Assembly: GCA_001464385.1 (NCBI GenBank) | Contig: LNFB01000105.1 | Span: 25,078-89,077 of the forward strand | Origin: Deltaproteobacteria bacterium Ga0077550 | Lineage (GTDB): Bacteria; Myxococcota_A; Polyangia; Nannocystales; Nannocystaceae | Reading direction: 5' to 3' | DNA: 64,000 nt | Shown: piece by piece, positions 35,282 to 50,638 of the stretch | Position numbering within the stretch: the first letter of the stretch is position 1 | Layout: every line of letters starts with the position of its first letter | Translations under genes and position numbers: made by a program | Notes under the pieces: generated by a model | Databases searched by the model: none | Seen by the model: the letters and a program-made list of their open reading frames with translations, nothing else | What the model was told of the DNA's origin: nothing

Positions 35282-36099
35282 GCGCGGGTCTCCGCGCGCG
35301 CGAGTACCTCGCGGGCGAGCTCGAGGTACGCCTGCGCGCCCCGGCTCTCGATGTCGTAAAGCAGCGCGGGCTTGCCGTGACTGGGGCTCTCGGACAGTCG
35401 AACGTTGATCGGGATCATCGTCTCGTACACCAGGCCCGCGAAGTGTTGCCGAACTTCCTTCACCACCTGCTGCGAGAGGTTGGTGCGGGGATCGAACATG
35501 CAGAACAGGATGCCCTCGACCGAGAGGTTCGGGTTCAACGCCGCGCGGACCTGGGCGATCGTGCCCTGCAGCGCGCCGAGGCCCTCGAGCGAGAAGTACT
35601 TGGCCTGCATCGGGATGAGCACGCTGTCGGCGACGACCAGCGCGTTGATCGTGAGCATGCCGAGGCTCGGCGGACAGTCGAGGATGACGTACTCGTACGT
35701 CGGACCGCCGGCCTCGCGCAGCGACGCGAGCGCGCCGCGGAGCATGAGCTGCGGTCGCTCGAGTCCGACGAGCTCGACCTCGGCGCCCGCGAGATCGGCC
35801 GACGCCGGCACGACGTCGAGGGCAGGGAGCTCGGTCTTCTTGATGACGTCGGCGAGCGTGGCGTGTCCGAGCAACAGCTCGTACGTGCCCTGCTCGACCT
35901 GGCCACGGCCATAGCCGACCGAGGAGCTCGCGTTGGCCTGCGGATCCATGTCGAGCAGCAGGACCCGGTGCTCGGCGGCGGCCAGCGACGCGGCGAGGTT
36001 GACCGCGGTGGTGGTCTTGCCCTCGCCACCCTTCTGGTTGCTGATCGCGACGATGCGCGGGCCCGGGTGGGCGGGGCGACGGGTCGACACGGCGGCCAT
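35278..36099 (-). CDS. parA: Chromosome-partitioning ATPase ParA
   Basis: 273 residues from ATG 36099 (a GTG at 36108 adds three). Deviant Walker A 'NQKGGEGKTTTAVNLAASL' carries the signature Lys23 and P-loop Lys28; Glu26 replaces the usual Val of KGGVGKTT. Further motifs are 'VLLLDMDPQANAS' (Walker A') and 'YVILDCPPSLGMLTINAL' (Walker B), and 'VRLSESPSHGKPALLYD' is the usual C-terminal block. It binds DNA nonspecifically and drives ParB-parS segregation. The operon order parA-parB-PilZ is on the minus strand. Confidence 0.93.
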   Translation of the reverse strand: MAAVSTRRPAHPGPRIVAISNQKGGEGKTTTAVNLAASLAAAEHRVLLLDMDPQANASSSVGYGRGQVEQGTYELLLGHATLADVIKKTELPALDVVPASADLAGAEVELVGLERPQLMLRGALASLREAGGPTYEYVILDCPPSLGMLTINALVVADSVLIPMQAKYFSLEGLGALQGTIAQVRAALNPNLSVEGILFCMFDPRTNLSQQVVKEVRQHFAGLVYETMIPINVRLSESPSHGKPALLYDIESRGAQAYLELAREVLARAETRA

Positions 36100-36151
36100 C
36101 CTTACCACCGGGGCGCCGGCGGGGCGATCCCCCAGGTGAGTCGGATTCTTG

Positions 36152-36176
36152 CGTACATGTAGGACATCACCGTACG
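36152..36176. promoter_or_regulatory. Palindromic sites between parA and the 55-codon ORF
   Basis: TACATGTA (36154-36161) is a perfect 8-bp palindrome, and CGTAC (36152-36156) and GTACG (36172-36176) are inverted around it, spaced 15 bp. This could be an operator for the divergent genes, but no binding protein can be assigned. Confidence 0.3.
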
Positions 36177-36189
36177 TTCAGACCACCTA

Positions 36190-36228
36190 CCGCGCGGCGC
36201 GGCTCCTACGGCCCCGTAGCGCGGTTTT
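36190..36228 (+). terminator. Hairpin followed by TTTT
   Basis: CTACGG (36206-36211) pairs with CCGTAG (36214-36219), and CCGCGC (36190-36195) can alternatively pair with GCGCGG (36219-36224), followed by TTTT at 36225-36228. It lies 48 bp before the small ORF, so it could be a terminator or attenuator. Confidence 0.4.
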
Positions 36229-36275
36229 CCCAACTTTGACGGGGCCCAACCCGAGGCCCCCCTGGAGGTCCGGTC

Positions 36276-36443
36276 GTGAGCTACTTCCGCCACAGCTACA
36301 CCAGCTTCGAAGAGTTTCGCCGCGAGGCCCTGTCGATCGACGACGAGGCGCTCGGCAAGGAGGAGCTGGAGCTCCTCGGTGACCTCGAGGACGACGATCT
36401 GTTCGACAGCCCCGCGCGTCGCCTGCGTCGCCGCTACGAGTAG
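36276..36443 (+). CDS. Small acidic protein of 55 residues
   Basis: It starts MSYFRHSYTSFEEFRREAL and ends in RRLRRRYE. The middle is strongly acidic (LGDLEDDDLF) and the C-terminus basic. A strong Shine-Dalgarno GGAGG (36264-36268) precedes the GTG by 7 nt, and codon use (GC-rich third positions) matches its neighbours, so it is probably translated. I do not recognise a named family. It is isolated between the divergent parA operon and the convergent sigma54 activator. Confidence 0.65.
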   Translation: MSYFRHSYTSFEEFRREALSIDDEALGKEELELLGDLEDDDLFDSPARRLRRRYE

Positions 36444-36469
36444 GCCCTCGTCCGTCGGGCGGGCCCCGT

Positions 36470-38332
<1,863 letters not shown>

Positions 38333-38339
38333 CGTGCTC

Positions 38340-38369
38340 AGCCTAGTGTCCCGCGTTGCCCGTCCGCAA
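38340..38369 (-). promoter_or_regulatory. Promoter of the FHA/sigma54 activator gene
   Basis: On the minus strand TTGCGG (38369-38364), 18-nt spacer, TAGGCT (38345-38340), then 7 nt to the GTG at 38332: leaderless spacing that supports this start over the upstream open frame. Confidence 0.5.
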
Positions 38370-38485
38370 GGTCGATGAGCGCGCGGCGGCCCGCGGCGTG
38401 GGGGATCGCACCGCGGGTGAGCAGGTCGCGTCGTCGACCCGCATCGGGCCGCGATTCGGGCCCGCAATCGGGGCCCTCGCCCCCG

Positions 38486-38513
38486 TTGACAGCACCCCCG
38501 CCGATGATACGGT
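38486..38513 (+). promoter_or_regulatory. Sigma-70-type promoter of lon
   Basis: TTGACA (38486-38491), a perfect -35, 16-nt spacer, TACGGT (38508-38513), 16 nt before the ATG at 38530. Confidence 0.6.
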
Positions 38514-38529
38514 TGCCGCGGATCGCCGC

Positions 38530-40908
<2,379 letters not shown>

Positions 40909-40917
40909 GCCCGACCG

Positions 40918-40951
40918 CGCCGCACGACCCCACCGTCGGGTCCGTGCGGCG
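40918..40951 (+). terminator. Terminator-like hairpin after lon
   Basis: CGCCGCACGACCC (40918-40930) pairs with GGGTCCGTGCGGCG (40938-40951) with one bulged C and a 7-nt loop, ten bases after the stop. No T-run follows. Confidence 0.6.
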
Positions 40952-41013
40952 TCGTGCCCGTCGCTCCCCTCGAAAGCCCCGAATCCAGGCCGTTGCAGCC
41001 GGTTTTCGCGGGC

Positions 41014-41041
41014 TTGACACGGCCGGGGTGCGGCTTAGCTT
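41014..41041 (+). promoter_or_regulatory. Sigma-70-type promoter of dnaK
   Basis: TTGACA (41014-41019), 16-nt spacer, TAGCTT (41036-41041). It leaves a leader of ~100 nt before the ATG at 41146. No CIRCE element was seen. Confidence 0.6.
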
Positions 41042-41145
41042 TGCCCCCGACGCCGCGTGCCGGGCCCTCGCGGGCGTGCCCGTCGTCGCCGCAGCAGTTC
41101 CCCCTCATTCGACGTCTCGATACAGAGAAAGGCATCCACACCGAC

Positions 41146-43077
<1,932 letters not shown>

Positions 43078-43107
43078 GCCGGCGCGGCCGAGCCGAGCTC
43101 CACGACG

Positions 43108-43137
43108 ACGCCCGCCCGGATCGCTCCGGGCGGGCGT
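43108..43137 (+). terminator. Strong hairpin terminator after dnaK
   Basis: A perfect 12-bp stem (43109-43120 with 43125-43136, CGCCCGCCCGGA/TCCGGGCGGGCG) plus an A-T pair, 4-nt loop TCGC, followed by TTCGTCTTGG. Best terminator in the window. Confidence 0.8.
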
Positions 43138-43197
43138 TCGTCTTGGTTCCACGTCGGATTGTGGCGCGCGCCCCCGAAGCCGCGTCATGATCCATGC

Positions 43198-44100
43198 GTG
43201 CGGCGCTGGCTCGGTCTCGGTGTGCTCCTCTGGGCGGTGACGGCGTGCGCAGGGCCCAACCTCTGGACCGACGGCTCGAGCGTCTCCGTCGCCAAGAGCA
43301 ACCGCGGCCGCGTCCGTCACCCGGCGAAGCTCCCGTTGCGCGGCCCCGGCTTCCGCGTGCCGAAGCGATGGAAGGAGCGCGGCTTCCAGTTCGGCACCGA
43401 CGAGCTCGTCGATGCGGTGGCGCGCGCGGCAGGTCGCGTGAACGCGGCGGACCGACGCGCGGTGCTCGGCGTCGCCGACTTCAGCCGCAACCGCGGGGGC
43501 CCGTCGAAGTGGCACAACAGTCACCACAGCGGGCGTGACGTCGATCTGTTGTTCTACACGACCGACGCCAAGGGCAAGCCGCTGCCGCCCCCCGACGAGG
43601 ACATGATGACCTTCGACGACGAGGGCGTGCCCTACGTCGGCAAACGCGACAAGGATGGCTACCGCGATCCGATCTGGACCGAGCGCCGGTTCGACGCGCG
43701 TCGCAACTGGGAGCTCATCGAGGCGATGCTCGTCGATCCTTCGATCAGGCTGCAGTGGGTGTTCGTGTCCGAGGGGCTGAAGGCCAAGCTCCTCGGGTGG
43801 GCGCGTCGCAAGCACCGACCGCGCTGGGCGATCGAGTACGCCGACATGGTGCTCCGGCAGCCCGCCGACTCGCTGCCCCATGACAACCACTTCCACATCC
43901 GCGTCTACTGCACCCGCGCCGATCGCTTCCACGGCTGCATCGACCGCGGGCCGGTGTGGCAGCACGAGAAGAAGGCGTTCAAGTACGGCGGCCCCGAGCG
44001 CTACGACCCGGTGACCTGGCGTCGGCGGCTCGGGACCGAGCCGTCGCCGTGGCGCGAGCCCCCCGCGGGCCGGGGCGCCATGGCCGGCAAGGCGCCTTGA
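43198..44100 (+). CDS. MepA-like (peptidase M74) murein endopeptidase lipoprotein
   Basis: 300 residues from GTG 43198, whose signal peptide ends in 'VTACAG' (lipobox Cys). '[15 protein letters not shown]' gives predicted zinc ligands His109 and Asp116, and '[11 protein letters not shown]' gives His233, matching the HxSH...D and HFHxR motifs of penicillin-insensitive murein endopeptidase MepA, which cleaves D-Ala-mDAP crosslinks. An insertion with '[15 protein letters not shown]' between them is longer than in MepA. The open frame reaches 43159 but the GTG puts the signal peptide at the start. 35 bp before the kinase gene. Confidence 0.83.
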   Translation: MRRWLGLGVLLWAVTACAGPNLWTDGSSVSVAKSNRGRVRHPAKLPLRGPGFRVPKRWKERGFQFGTDELVDAVARAAGRVNAADRRAVLGVADFSRNRGGPSKWHNSHHSGRDVDLLFYTTDAKGKPLPPPDEDMMTFDDEGVPYVGKRDKDGYRDPIWTERRFDARRNWELIEAMLVDPSIRLQWVFVSEGLKAKLLGWARRKHRPRWAIEYADMVLRQPADSLPHDNHFHIRVYCTRADRFHGCIDRGPVWQHEKKAFKYGGPERYDPVTWRRRLGTEPSPWREPPAGRGAMAGKAP

Positions 44101-44135
44101 CGCGAAGGGCCCCTGGGCTCCACTCTCGAACGGCC

Positions 44136-45887
44136 GTGCCCCATCGTGTCGGCGACTACGAGCTCGTCCGCCGCATCGGAAGCGGCGGGATGGCCGAGGT
44201 GTGGATGGGCCGCCGCGATCTGGTCGGCGGCGCCAGCAAGTCGGTCGCGATCAAGTTCATCGCCGCCTCGATGGCGGGCAACGACCGCCACCGCAAGATG
44301 TTCCTCGACGAGGCGCGGCTGTCGATGCTGCTGTCGCACTCGAACGTTGTCCAGGTGTTCGACGCCGGCCAGGACGGCGAGCGCATGTACATGGTCATGG
44401 AGTGGGTCGACGGGCTGAACCTGTCGCAGATCTCGCAACTCGCCCGCGCGAGCGGCCAGGCGCTGTCGATGTCACTGGTCGGCTACGTCATCGGCGAGGT
44501 GCTGCAGGGCCTCTCGTACGCCCACACGCTGCGGCACGAGGGACGCCAGCTCGGCATCATCCACCGCGACATCTCCCCGCACAACGTGCTCGTGAGCCTG
44601 TCGGGCGAGGTGAAGCTCGCGGACTTCGGCGTCGCGCGGCTGTCCACCGAGGAGACGTCCGGCGTCCACATCAAGGGCAAGCTGCGGTACATGGCGCCCG
44701 AGCACCTGGCCGGGCGCACGAAGTCGCCGAAGGTCGATCTGTTCGGCGCGGGCGCCATCCTCCACGAGTTGCTCGCGGGCGATCGGTTCCGGGCCGAGGC
44801 CGACGAGGTCGCGCTGTACCACCAGATCCTCGGCGGCGTGACGCCGGCGCTCGATCGCGCCGATGTCCCGGCGGAGCTCCTCGAGCTGCGGCTCGCGCTG
44901 CTCGAGCCCGACGAGAACCGGCGTGTGGCGTCGGCCGACGACGCGCTCGCGATGCTCGAGGCGTGGCCCGGCTACCGCAACGCGAAGGGCGAGCTGTCGC
45001 GGATGTGCCGCGCATTCATGGGCGTCGACGCGCCGCGCTCGGGGCTCCACGTCCGGCCCGAGCGGTCCGGGGTCAGCCCGCTCGCGGACACCGAGGCCCC
45101 GACGGCGCCGACCCACACCGCCGCGCACGGCTCGCGTGAGCCGACCGCGCCCCACGGCGAGGGACGCACGCCGGTGCCGGGGGGCGACGTGTCGACGCTG
45201 ATCGGCGTGCCGCCACGCCGCAGTGTCTGGCCGTGGGTCGCCGGGATCGGCGGCGCGATGGCCCTGGCGACCGCCTCCGCGTTCGGCGTCGCGAAGCTCG
45301 TGCAGTCCAAGCGCGCCGCCGCCACGGTGGCGAGCGCCCCGGCGATCGAGCCGGTCGCCGCCCCGGAGTCTCCACCGACGCCCGAGCCCCTCCCGGAGGC
45401 CACGGCCGCCGCGCAGGCCGAGCCGCCCGCGGGCGCCGGTCCCCAGCTCGCGGCCACGAGGCCCGCGGCCGAGGTTGTGCCGACCGCCCCGCTGTCGTCG
45501 CCCACGACGGCGGCCGAGCCCACGACGGCGGTCGAGCCCACGACGGCGGTCGAGCCCGCGCCCAAGCCGGGCGCCAAGGGCCCGAAGCCCGGCAAGCCGA
45601 CGGCTCGCCCCGAGGAGCCCAAGAAGCCGACGCCCGCGACCCCTGCCGCGAAGCTCGACGTCGTGTTCCGGGTCTCCGCGCCGCTGCGGTACGCCTGGGT
45701 CCGCATCGACGGCGCCAGCGTCTTCGCCGTGGAGCCCCGCGCGAAGCGCTCGATCTCCGCGGGCTCGCACACCATCGACTGGCGCGCCGAGGAGGCGAAC
45801 CCGTGGGTGAGCGGCGGGCGCTTCGAGTTCGTCGCCGGCACGACGCCCACGATCCGCCTCGGATCGAAGGGTCCGTCGTTGGAGTGA
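44136..45887 (+). CDS. Membrane-anchored Ser/Thr protein kinase (PknB/Hanks type)
   Basis: 583 residues from GTG 44136. The catalytic domain (about 7-275) has the Gly loop 'IGSGGMAEVW', Lys40 (VAIKFI), catalytic Asp145 in 'IIHRDISPHNVL' and Asp163 of DFG, and 'MAPEHLAG'. HRDISPHN in place of HRDLKPEN is common in myxobacterial kinases. A Pro/Thr linker, one transmembrane helix ('WVAGIGGAMALATASAFGVA', about 367-386) and an extracytoplasmic part follow, with a tandem repeat VEPTTA and a C-terminal PEGA-like beta domain ('RYAWVRIDGASVFAVEP'). All catalytic residues are intact. Its targets may be read by the FHA proteins in this window, but this is inferred. Confidence 0.92.
   Translation: MPHRVGDYELVRRIGSGGMAEVWMGRRDLVGGASKSVAIKFIAASMAGNDRHRKMFLDEARLSMLLSHSNVVQVFDAGQDGERMYMVMEWVDGLNLSQISQLARASGQALSMSLVGYVIGEVLQGLSYAHTLRHEGRQLGIIHRDISPHNVLVSLSGEVKLADFGVARLSTEETSGVHIKGKLRYMAPEHLAGRTKSPKVDLFGAGAILHELLAGDRFRAEADEVALYHQILGGVTPALDRADVPAELLELRLALLEPDENRRVASADDALAMLEAWPGYRNAKGELSRMCRAFMGVDAPRSGLHVRPERSGVSPLADTEAPTAPTHTAAHGSREPTAPHGEGRTPVPGGDVSTLIGVPPRRSVWPWVAGIGGAMALATASAFGVAKLVQSKRAAATVASAPAIEPVAAPESPPTPEPLPEATAAAQAEPPAGAGPQLAATRPAAEVVPTAPLSSPTTAAEPTTAVEPTTAVEPAPKPGAKGPKPGKPTARPEEPKKPTPATPAAKLDVVFRVSAPLRYAWVRIDGASVFAVEPRAKRSISAGSHTIDWRAEEANPWVSGGRFEFVAGTTPTIRLGSKGPSLE
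45501..45554. repeat. 18-bp in-frame tandem repeat, three copies
   Basis: Units CCCACGACGGCGGCCGAG or ...GTCGAG repeated three times in the kinase linker, encoding (V/A)EPTTA. Confidence 0.8.
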
Positions 45888-45928
45888 TCGGCGCGGAGTG
45901 ATCGGCGCGGGCGCGGAGTGACCGCCGC
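45881..45928. repeat. 14-bp repeat spanning the kinase stop codon
   Basis: GGAGTGATCGGCGC occurs twice in tandem (45881-45894, 45895-45908), with a diverged third copy GGAGTGACCGCCGC at 45915-45928. The kinase TGA lies inside the first copy. Confidence 0.8.
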
Positions 45929-46378
45929 ACCTGTTCGCACCTGTCGAGTCGTTCAGGTGTGACAGCAACTGTCACTGAACGCATGCGCGCCCGCCTCGGC
46001 GTGCCGTGCCGCTCAGCGTGTCCCCGCGCGGATCGCTGAACGCCGCGTACGGCCTCCAATCGCGGCTGCGACGGCTTTGACGCCCTGGCGTCGGTCGAGT
46101 CGCGCCGTCGTCGTGCACTGAACTCCGTGACAGTTGGTGTTGTGCAAAAAGTTGATCATCGTGATTAGAAAGTGCTTCCTAAAATCCACTCAGTGGAATA
46201 CATTGAAATGGGCACTGAGAGTCGGTTCTCCTGACACGACTCGCCCTGCCCCCCACCACCGACGCACCGGGCCCGTCTCCCCTCCGACGAGCCCTCGACG
46301 CTGCCGCCCCGGCAGTTCTCCCCCTCTCCTCGCGCCCCGCTCCGCGCATCCCCGCTCCCGCCCCGTCGAGTCGTCGTC
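45888..46378. other. 491-bp gene-free control region with inverted repeats and AT-rich patch
   Basis: No convincing gene: the only frame over 80 codons (46134-46394) runs through sequence with no codon bias. It contains the 14-bp repeats, a 12-bp interrupted inverted repeat at 45951-45980, matching half-sites at 46116-46133, an AT-rich block at 46134-46215 with the palindrome CCACTCAGTGG, and a C-rich pyrimidine tract up to the next gene. It probably holds the promoter and operators of the downstream regulator pair. Confidence 0.6.
45951..45980. promoter_or_regulatory. Interrupted inverted repeat (operator-like)
   Basis: GTTCAGGTGTGACAG (45951-45965), loop CAA, CTGTCACTGAAC (45969-45980). 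The arms match over 12 bp if three bases of the left arm are looped out. The same half-sites, CACTGAAC (46116-46123) and GTGACAG (46127-46133), recur 140 bp on. Confidence 0.55.
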
Positions 46379-46921
46379 ATGCAAGTCGCGCTGACCGAAT
46401 CTCAGCTCCGTGAGATCGAGGCATCCACTCCCGACGGGCTCACGTCGCAGGAGCTGGTGGCCGCGTTCGCCTCACGCGAGGTGAAGTTCACCGAGGCGAC
46501 GCTGCGCAAGTACGTCCAGCTCGGCCTCGTGCCGCGGTCGCGCCGCATCGGTCGCAAGGGCAAGCACCTCGGATCCCTGGGCATCTACCCGGTCCGAGCG
46601 GTCCGCCGCATCAACGCCATCAAGAAGCTGATGGCCGAGCACTACACGATCGAGGAGATCCAGGCTCGGTTCCTCACCTTCAAGGACAGCATCGAGACCC
46701 TCGACGAGGCGCTCGGCGAGCTGTTCCGCCTCTTCGACGAGCGCATCGGCGCGCAGGACCCCGACGCGCGCGGTCGCCTCGGTGAGGAACTCACCGCGAT
46801 CCGCAACAGCGCGACCGAGCTGCTCGAGGGCGTGCACCGCCTCGAGAAGCTGATCCTCCACGCCAAGGACGCCATCCGCCCCCGCGGTGGCGGAGCCGCC
46901 GGCGCGACCGAGCTCCTGTGA
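46379..46921 (+). CDS. MerR-like helix-turn-helix regulator
   Basis: 180 residues. Residues ~19-90 look like a MerR-type winged helix: '[34 protein letters not shown]' (helices 1-2 with the wing '[24 protein letters not shown]') and '[13 protein letters not shown]'. The rest is a long dimerising coiled coil ('[15 protein letters not shown]', '[15 protein letters not shown]') with no Cys or other effector site, so it is not a metal-sensing MerR. It follows the 491-bp control region and precedes a sigma-region-4-like protein by 95 bp. The target sites may be the repeats upstream. Confidence 0.78.
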   Translation: MQVALTESQLREIEASTPDGLTSQELVAAFASREVKFTEATLRKYVQLGLVPRSRRIGRKGKHLGSLGIYPVRAVRRINAIKKLMAEHYTIEEIQARFLTFKDSIETLDEALGELFRLFDERIGAQDPDARGRLGEELTAIRNSATELLEGVHRLEKLILHAKDAIRPRGGGAAGATELL

Positions 46922-47016
46922 CCCGAGCCGCGGCCGCCCCGGCCGCGACCCTCCACCTCTGCGTACCCCCTTCGACCTCGCTCCACTCCTCCTCCACCTC
47001 ACGCACCAGGGGTCCC

Positions 47017-47568
47017 ATGCTGAAGCACGAACTCACCGTCCACGACCAGACCGAGCACGACCTCGATGACGACGCCGACACCTCCGGCCTCCATGCCGAC
47101 GGCGGCGGCGTCGAGGTCGACGACGACGACACCGGCGGCGACCCGCGCCCGATCGTCCGTCGCGTCCGCGCCAAGACCATCGCGATGAAGCGGCTCACCA
47201 AGGAGGAGCTCCGCATCGGCGCGCTGCTCTACCCCGAGCGCAGCTACTGGCGGCCCAAGGCGCGCGGCGAGTGTGCCAACGTCGCGCGCCCGTGCCCGTA
47301 CGTGAGCTGCAAGTACCACCTCTACATCGACGTGAACCCGGCCACGGGCAGCATCAAGATCAACTTCCCCGACCTCGAGGTCTGGGAGCTGCAGCACAGC
47401 TGCGCGCTGGACGTCGCGGGGCAGGGCGGCATCACGCTCGAGGAGGTCGGCGAGATCCTGAACCTCACTCGCGAGCGCATCCGTCAGGTCGAGGTCCGCG
47501 GGCTCATGAAGCTGAAGGAGTGCGGCGGCGACGAGCTCCTGACGTACCTGGCGCGCGGCTCCGACTGA
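47017..47568 (+). CDS. Sigma region 4-like DNA-binding protein with Cys motif
   Basis: 183 residues from ATG 47017, with AGGGG five bases upstream. An acidic N-terminus (1-45) is followed by '[21 protein letters not shown]' (split motif with three to four Cys from about residue 88, in [18 protein letters not shown]) and '[21 protein letters not shown]'. The C-terminal HTH '[19 protein letters not shown]' is sigma-70 region 4.2. No regions 2 or 3 are present, so it is a sigma-like transcription factor of a family known in delta-group bacteria and not a complete sigma factor. Its Cys could bind metal. It is the partner of the MerR-like gene. Confidence 0.8.
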   Translation: MLKHELTVHDQTEHDLDDDADTSGLHADGGGVEVDDDDTGGDPRPIVRRVRAKTIAMKRLTKEELRIGALLYPERSYWRPKARGECANVARPCPYVSCKYHLYIDVNPATGSIKINFPDLEVWELQHSCALDVAGQGGITLEEVGEILNLTRERIRQVEVRGLMKLKECGGDELLTYLARGSD

Positions 47569-47653
47569 CGCGGCCGTGAGCCCGCGCAGGATCGCCGCAG
47601 ACGCCCGACCGGGAGCACGTCGCATGGGGCGCCGGTGCGCCGCGCAGGCGAGC

Positions 47654-47683
47654 TTGACCAAGCTGGGCTCGGGGGTGTAGCCC
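47654..47683 (+). promoter_or_regulatory. Promoter of the purine cluster
   Basis: TTGACC (47654-47659), 18-nt spacer, TAGCCC (47678-47683), 6 nt before the GTG of purH. Leaderless spacing; no PurR-like operator or riboswitch seen. Confidence 0.45.
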
Positions 47684-47689
47684 GCTGAC

Positions 47690-49267
47690 GTGAACGACGT
47701 CTGCGGACTGAGGCGAGCGCTCGTCAGCGTGAGCGACAAAACCGGACTCGAGCGACTCGCGAAGCTGCTCATCGACACGCGCGTGGAGGTGCTGTCGACG
47801 GGGGGGACTGCGAAGGCGCTCGCCGAGCTCGGCGTTGCGGTGGTGAAGGTGAGCGACTACACCGAGGCCCCGGAGATCCTGGGCGGCCGGGTGAAGACGC
47901 TCCACCCGAAGATCCACGGCGGCATCCTGGCCATGCCGACGCCGGAGCACGAGGCCGAGCTGGCGCGCCACGCCATCGCGCCGATCGATCTGGTCGTGGT
48001 CAACCTGTACCCGTTCGCGCGCACGATCGCGGATCCATCGCGCAGCTTCGCGGACGCGATCGAGAACATCGACATCGGCGGGCCGACGATGCTGCGCGCC
48101 GCGGCGAAGAACTGGACACGGGTCGCGGTGGTCGTGGATCCCGCGGACTACGAGCTGCTCGCGCGTGACGTCGCCGAGCACGGGGGCGTGACCGCGGCGA
48201 CGCGGCGGGCCCTGTCGCGCAAGGCATTCGCCCACACGGCGGCGTACGACGCCGCGATCGCGACGTACCTCGCCGCATGGAACGACGATGGCACGCACCG
48301 TCCGGACGACGAGCTGCCGACGTTCTGGATGTCGGGGGGCGACCGCAAGGGCGAGCTGCGCTACGGCGAGAACCCCCACCAGCCGGCGGGCTTCTACGCC
48401 ACGGGCGAGCCCGGCGGGCTCGACACCGCGGTGCAGCTGCAGGGCAAGCCGCTCAGCTACAACAACCTGCTCGACGCCGACGCGGCGGTCGGCCTGGTCC
48501 GCAGCCTGTCGGGCCTCGGGGTCGGGGCCGCGGTGATCAAGCACGCCACGCCGTGCGGCGCCGCGGTAGCGCCGGCCGGAACGCCGGTGGCCGAGGTCTA
48601 CGCGCGCGCGCAGCAGGCCGACGCCGAGAGCTCCTTCGGGGGCATCGTCGCGCTGTCGGTGCCGTGCGACGGGGCGACCGCCGAGCGCCTCGCGAGCACG
48701 TTCCTCGAGGTCGTCGTGGCGCCGAGCTTCGACGCGGCGGCCCGCGCCGCGCTGGCGAAGAAGACCAACCTCCGCCTGCTCGAGCTGCCCATGGACGCCG
48801 CGGGCGCGCCCGGCCTGCGGGCTCGCTCGATCGCCGGCGGCTTCCTCGTGCAGCGCGAGGACGCGATCACCGGCTTGCTGCGAAGCGCCGAGCTCGTCAG
48901 CGGCACGGCGCCCGCCGACGACGCGTGGCCCGAGCTCGAGCTCGCCTGGCGGGTCGTCGCGGCGGTGCGCTCCAACGCGATCGCCATCGTCGCCGACGGT
49001 GTGACGGTGGGCCTCGGCGGCGGCCAGACCTCGCGCGTCGAGGCCGTGCGACAGGCGCTCGGCCGCGCCGGCGACCGGGCCCGTGGCGCGACCCTGGCGT
49101 CGGACGCGTTCTTCCCGTTCCGCGACAGCATCGACCAGCTCGCCGCCGCGGGCATCCGCACCGTGATCCAGCCCGGCGGCTCGGTGCGCGACGCAGAGGT
49201 GGTCGCCGCGGCGAAGGAGCACGGCATCACGATGCTCTTCACGCGCGAGCGACACTTCCGCCACTAG
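47690..49267 (+). CDS. purH: Bifunctional AICAR formyltransferase/IMP cyclohydrolase
   Basis: 525 residues. The N-terminal MGS-like IMP cyclohydrolase domain (1-200) has 'ALVSVSDKTGLERLAKLL', 'LSTGGTAKAL' and 'GRVKTLHPKIHGGIL'. The AICAR transformylase domain follows with 'DRKGELRYGENPHQPAGFY', 'VIKHATPCGAAVA' (catalytic Lys-His), 'SFGGIVAL' and 'GGQTSRVEAV'. It does the last two steps of IMP synthesis using 10-formyl-THF. First gene of a five-gene purine cluster. Confidence 0.96.
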   Translation: MNDVCGLRRALVSVSDKTGLERLAKLLIDTRVEVLSTGGTAKALAELGVAVVKVSDYTEAPEILGGRVKTLHPKIHGGILAMPTPEHEAELARHAIAPIDLVVVNLYPFARTIADPSRSFADAIENIDIGGPTMLRAAAKNWTRVAVVVDPADYELLARDVAEHGGVTAATRRALSRKAFAHTAAYDAAIATYLAAWNDDGTHRPDDELPTFWMSGGDRKGELRYGENPHQPAGFYATGEPGGLDTAVQLQGKPLSYNNLLDADAAVGLVRSLSGLGVGAAVIKHATPCGAAVAPAGTPVAEVYARAQQADAESSFGGIVALSVPCDGATAERLASTFLEVVVAPSFDAAARAALAKKTNLRLLELPMDAAGAPGLRARSIAGGFLVQREDAITGLLRSAELVSGTAPADDAWPELELAWRVVAAVRSNAIAIVADGVTVGLGGGQTSRVEAVRQALGRAGDRARGATLASDAFFPFRDSIDQLAAAGIRTVIQPGGSVRDAEVVAAAKEHGITMLFTRERHFRH

Positions 49268-49286
49268 GACCGAGGGGAACTCCAAC

Positions 49287-50549
<1,263 letters not shown>

Positions 50550-50638
50550 CCGCCCGTGCGGTGGCTCGCGCGTCGCCCTCCGGCGGCTTCGCGCGGGCTG
50601 GCCCGGGCTCGTCCGCCGCTGTGGTATGCGTTGCCGCG

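Noticed and set aside
34322..36443. parAB locus as a marker of oriC
   Set aside because: No dnaA, gyrB, mnmG/rsmG or DnaA-box (TTATCCACA) cluster was seen in the window.
40909..41145. CIRCE or HrcA operator before dnaK
   Set aside because: No TTAGCACTC-N9-GAGTGCTAA-type inverted repeat is present; only a sigma70-like promoter and the lon hairpin are visible.
43144..43159. parS-like word GGTTCCACGTCGGATT
   Set aside because: Only the left half matches the parS palindrome (TGTTCCACGTGGAACA type); the right arm is wrong, and it lies far from parAB within the dnaK downstream region.
46134..46394. 86-codon plus-strand frame
   Set aside because: It crosses the AT-rich patch and C-rich tract, has no codon bias, overlaps the MerR-like start and has no recognisable protein pattern.
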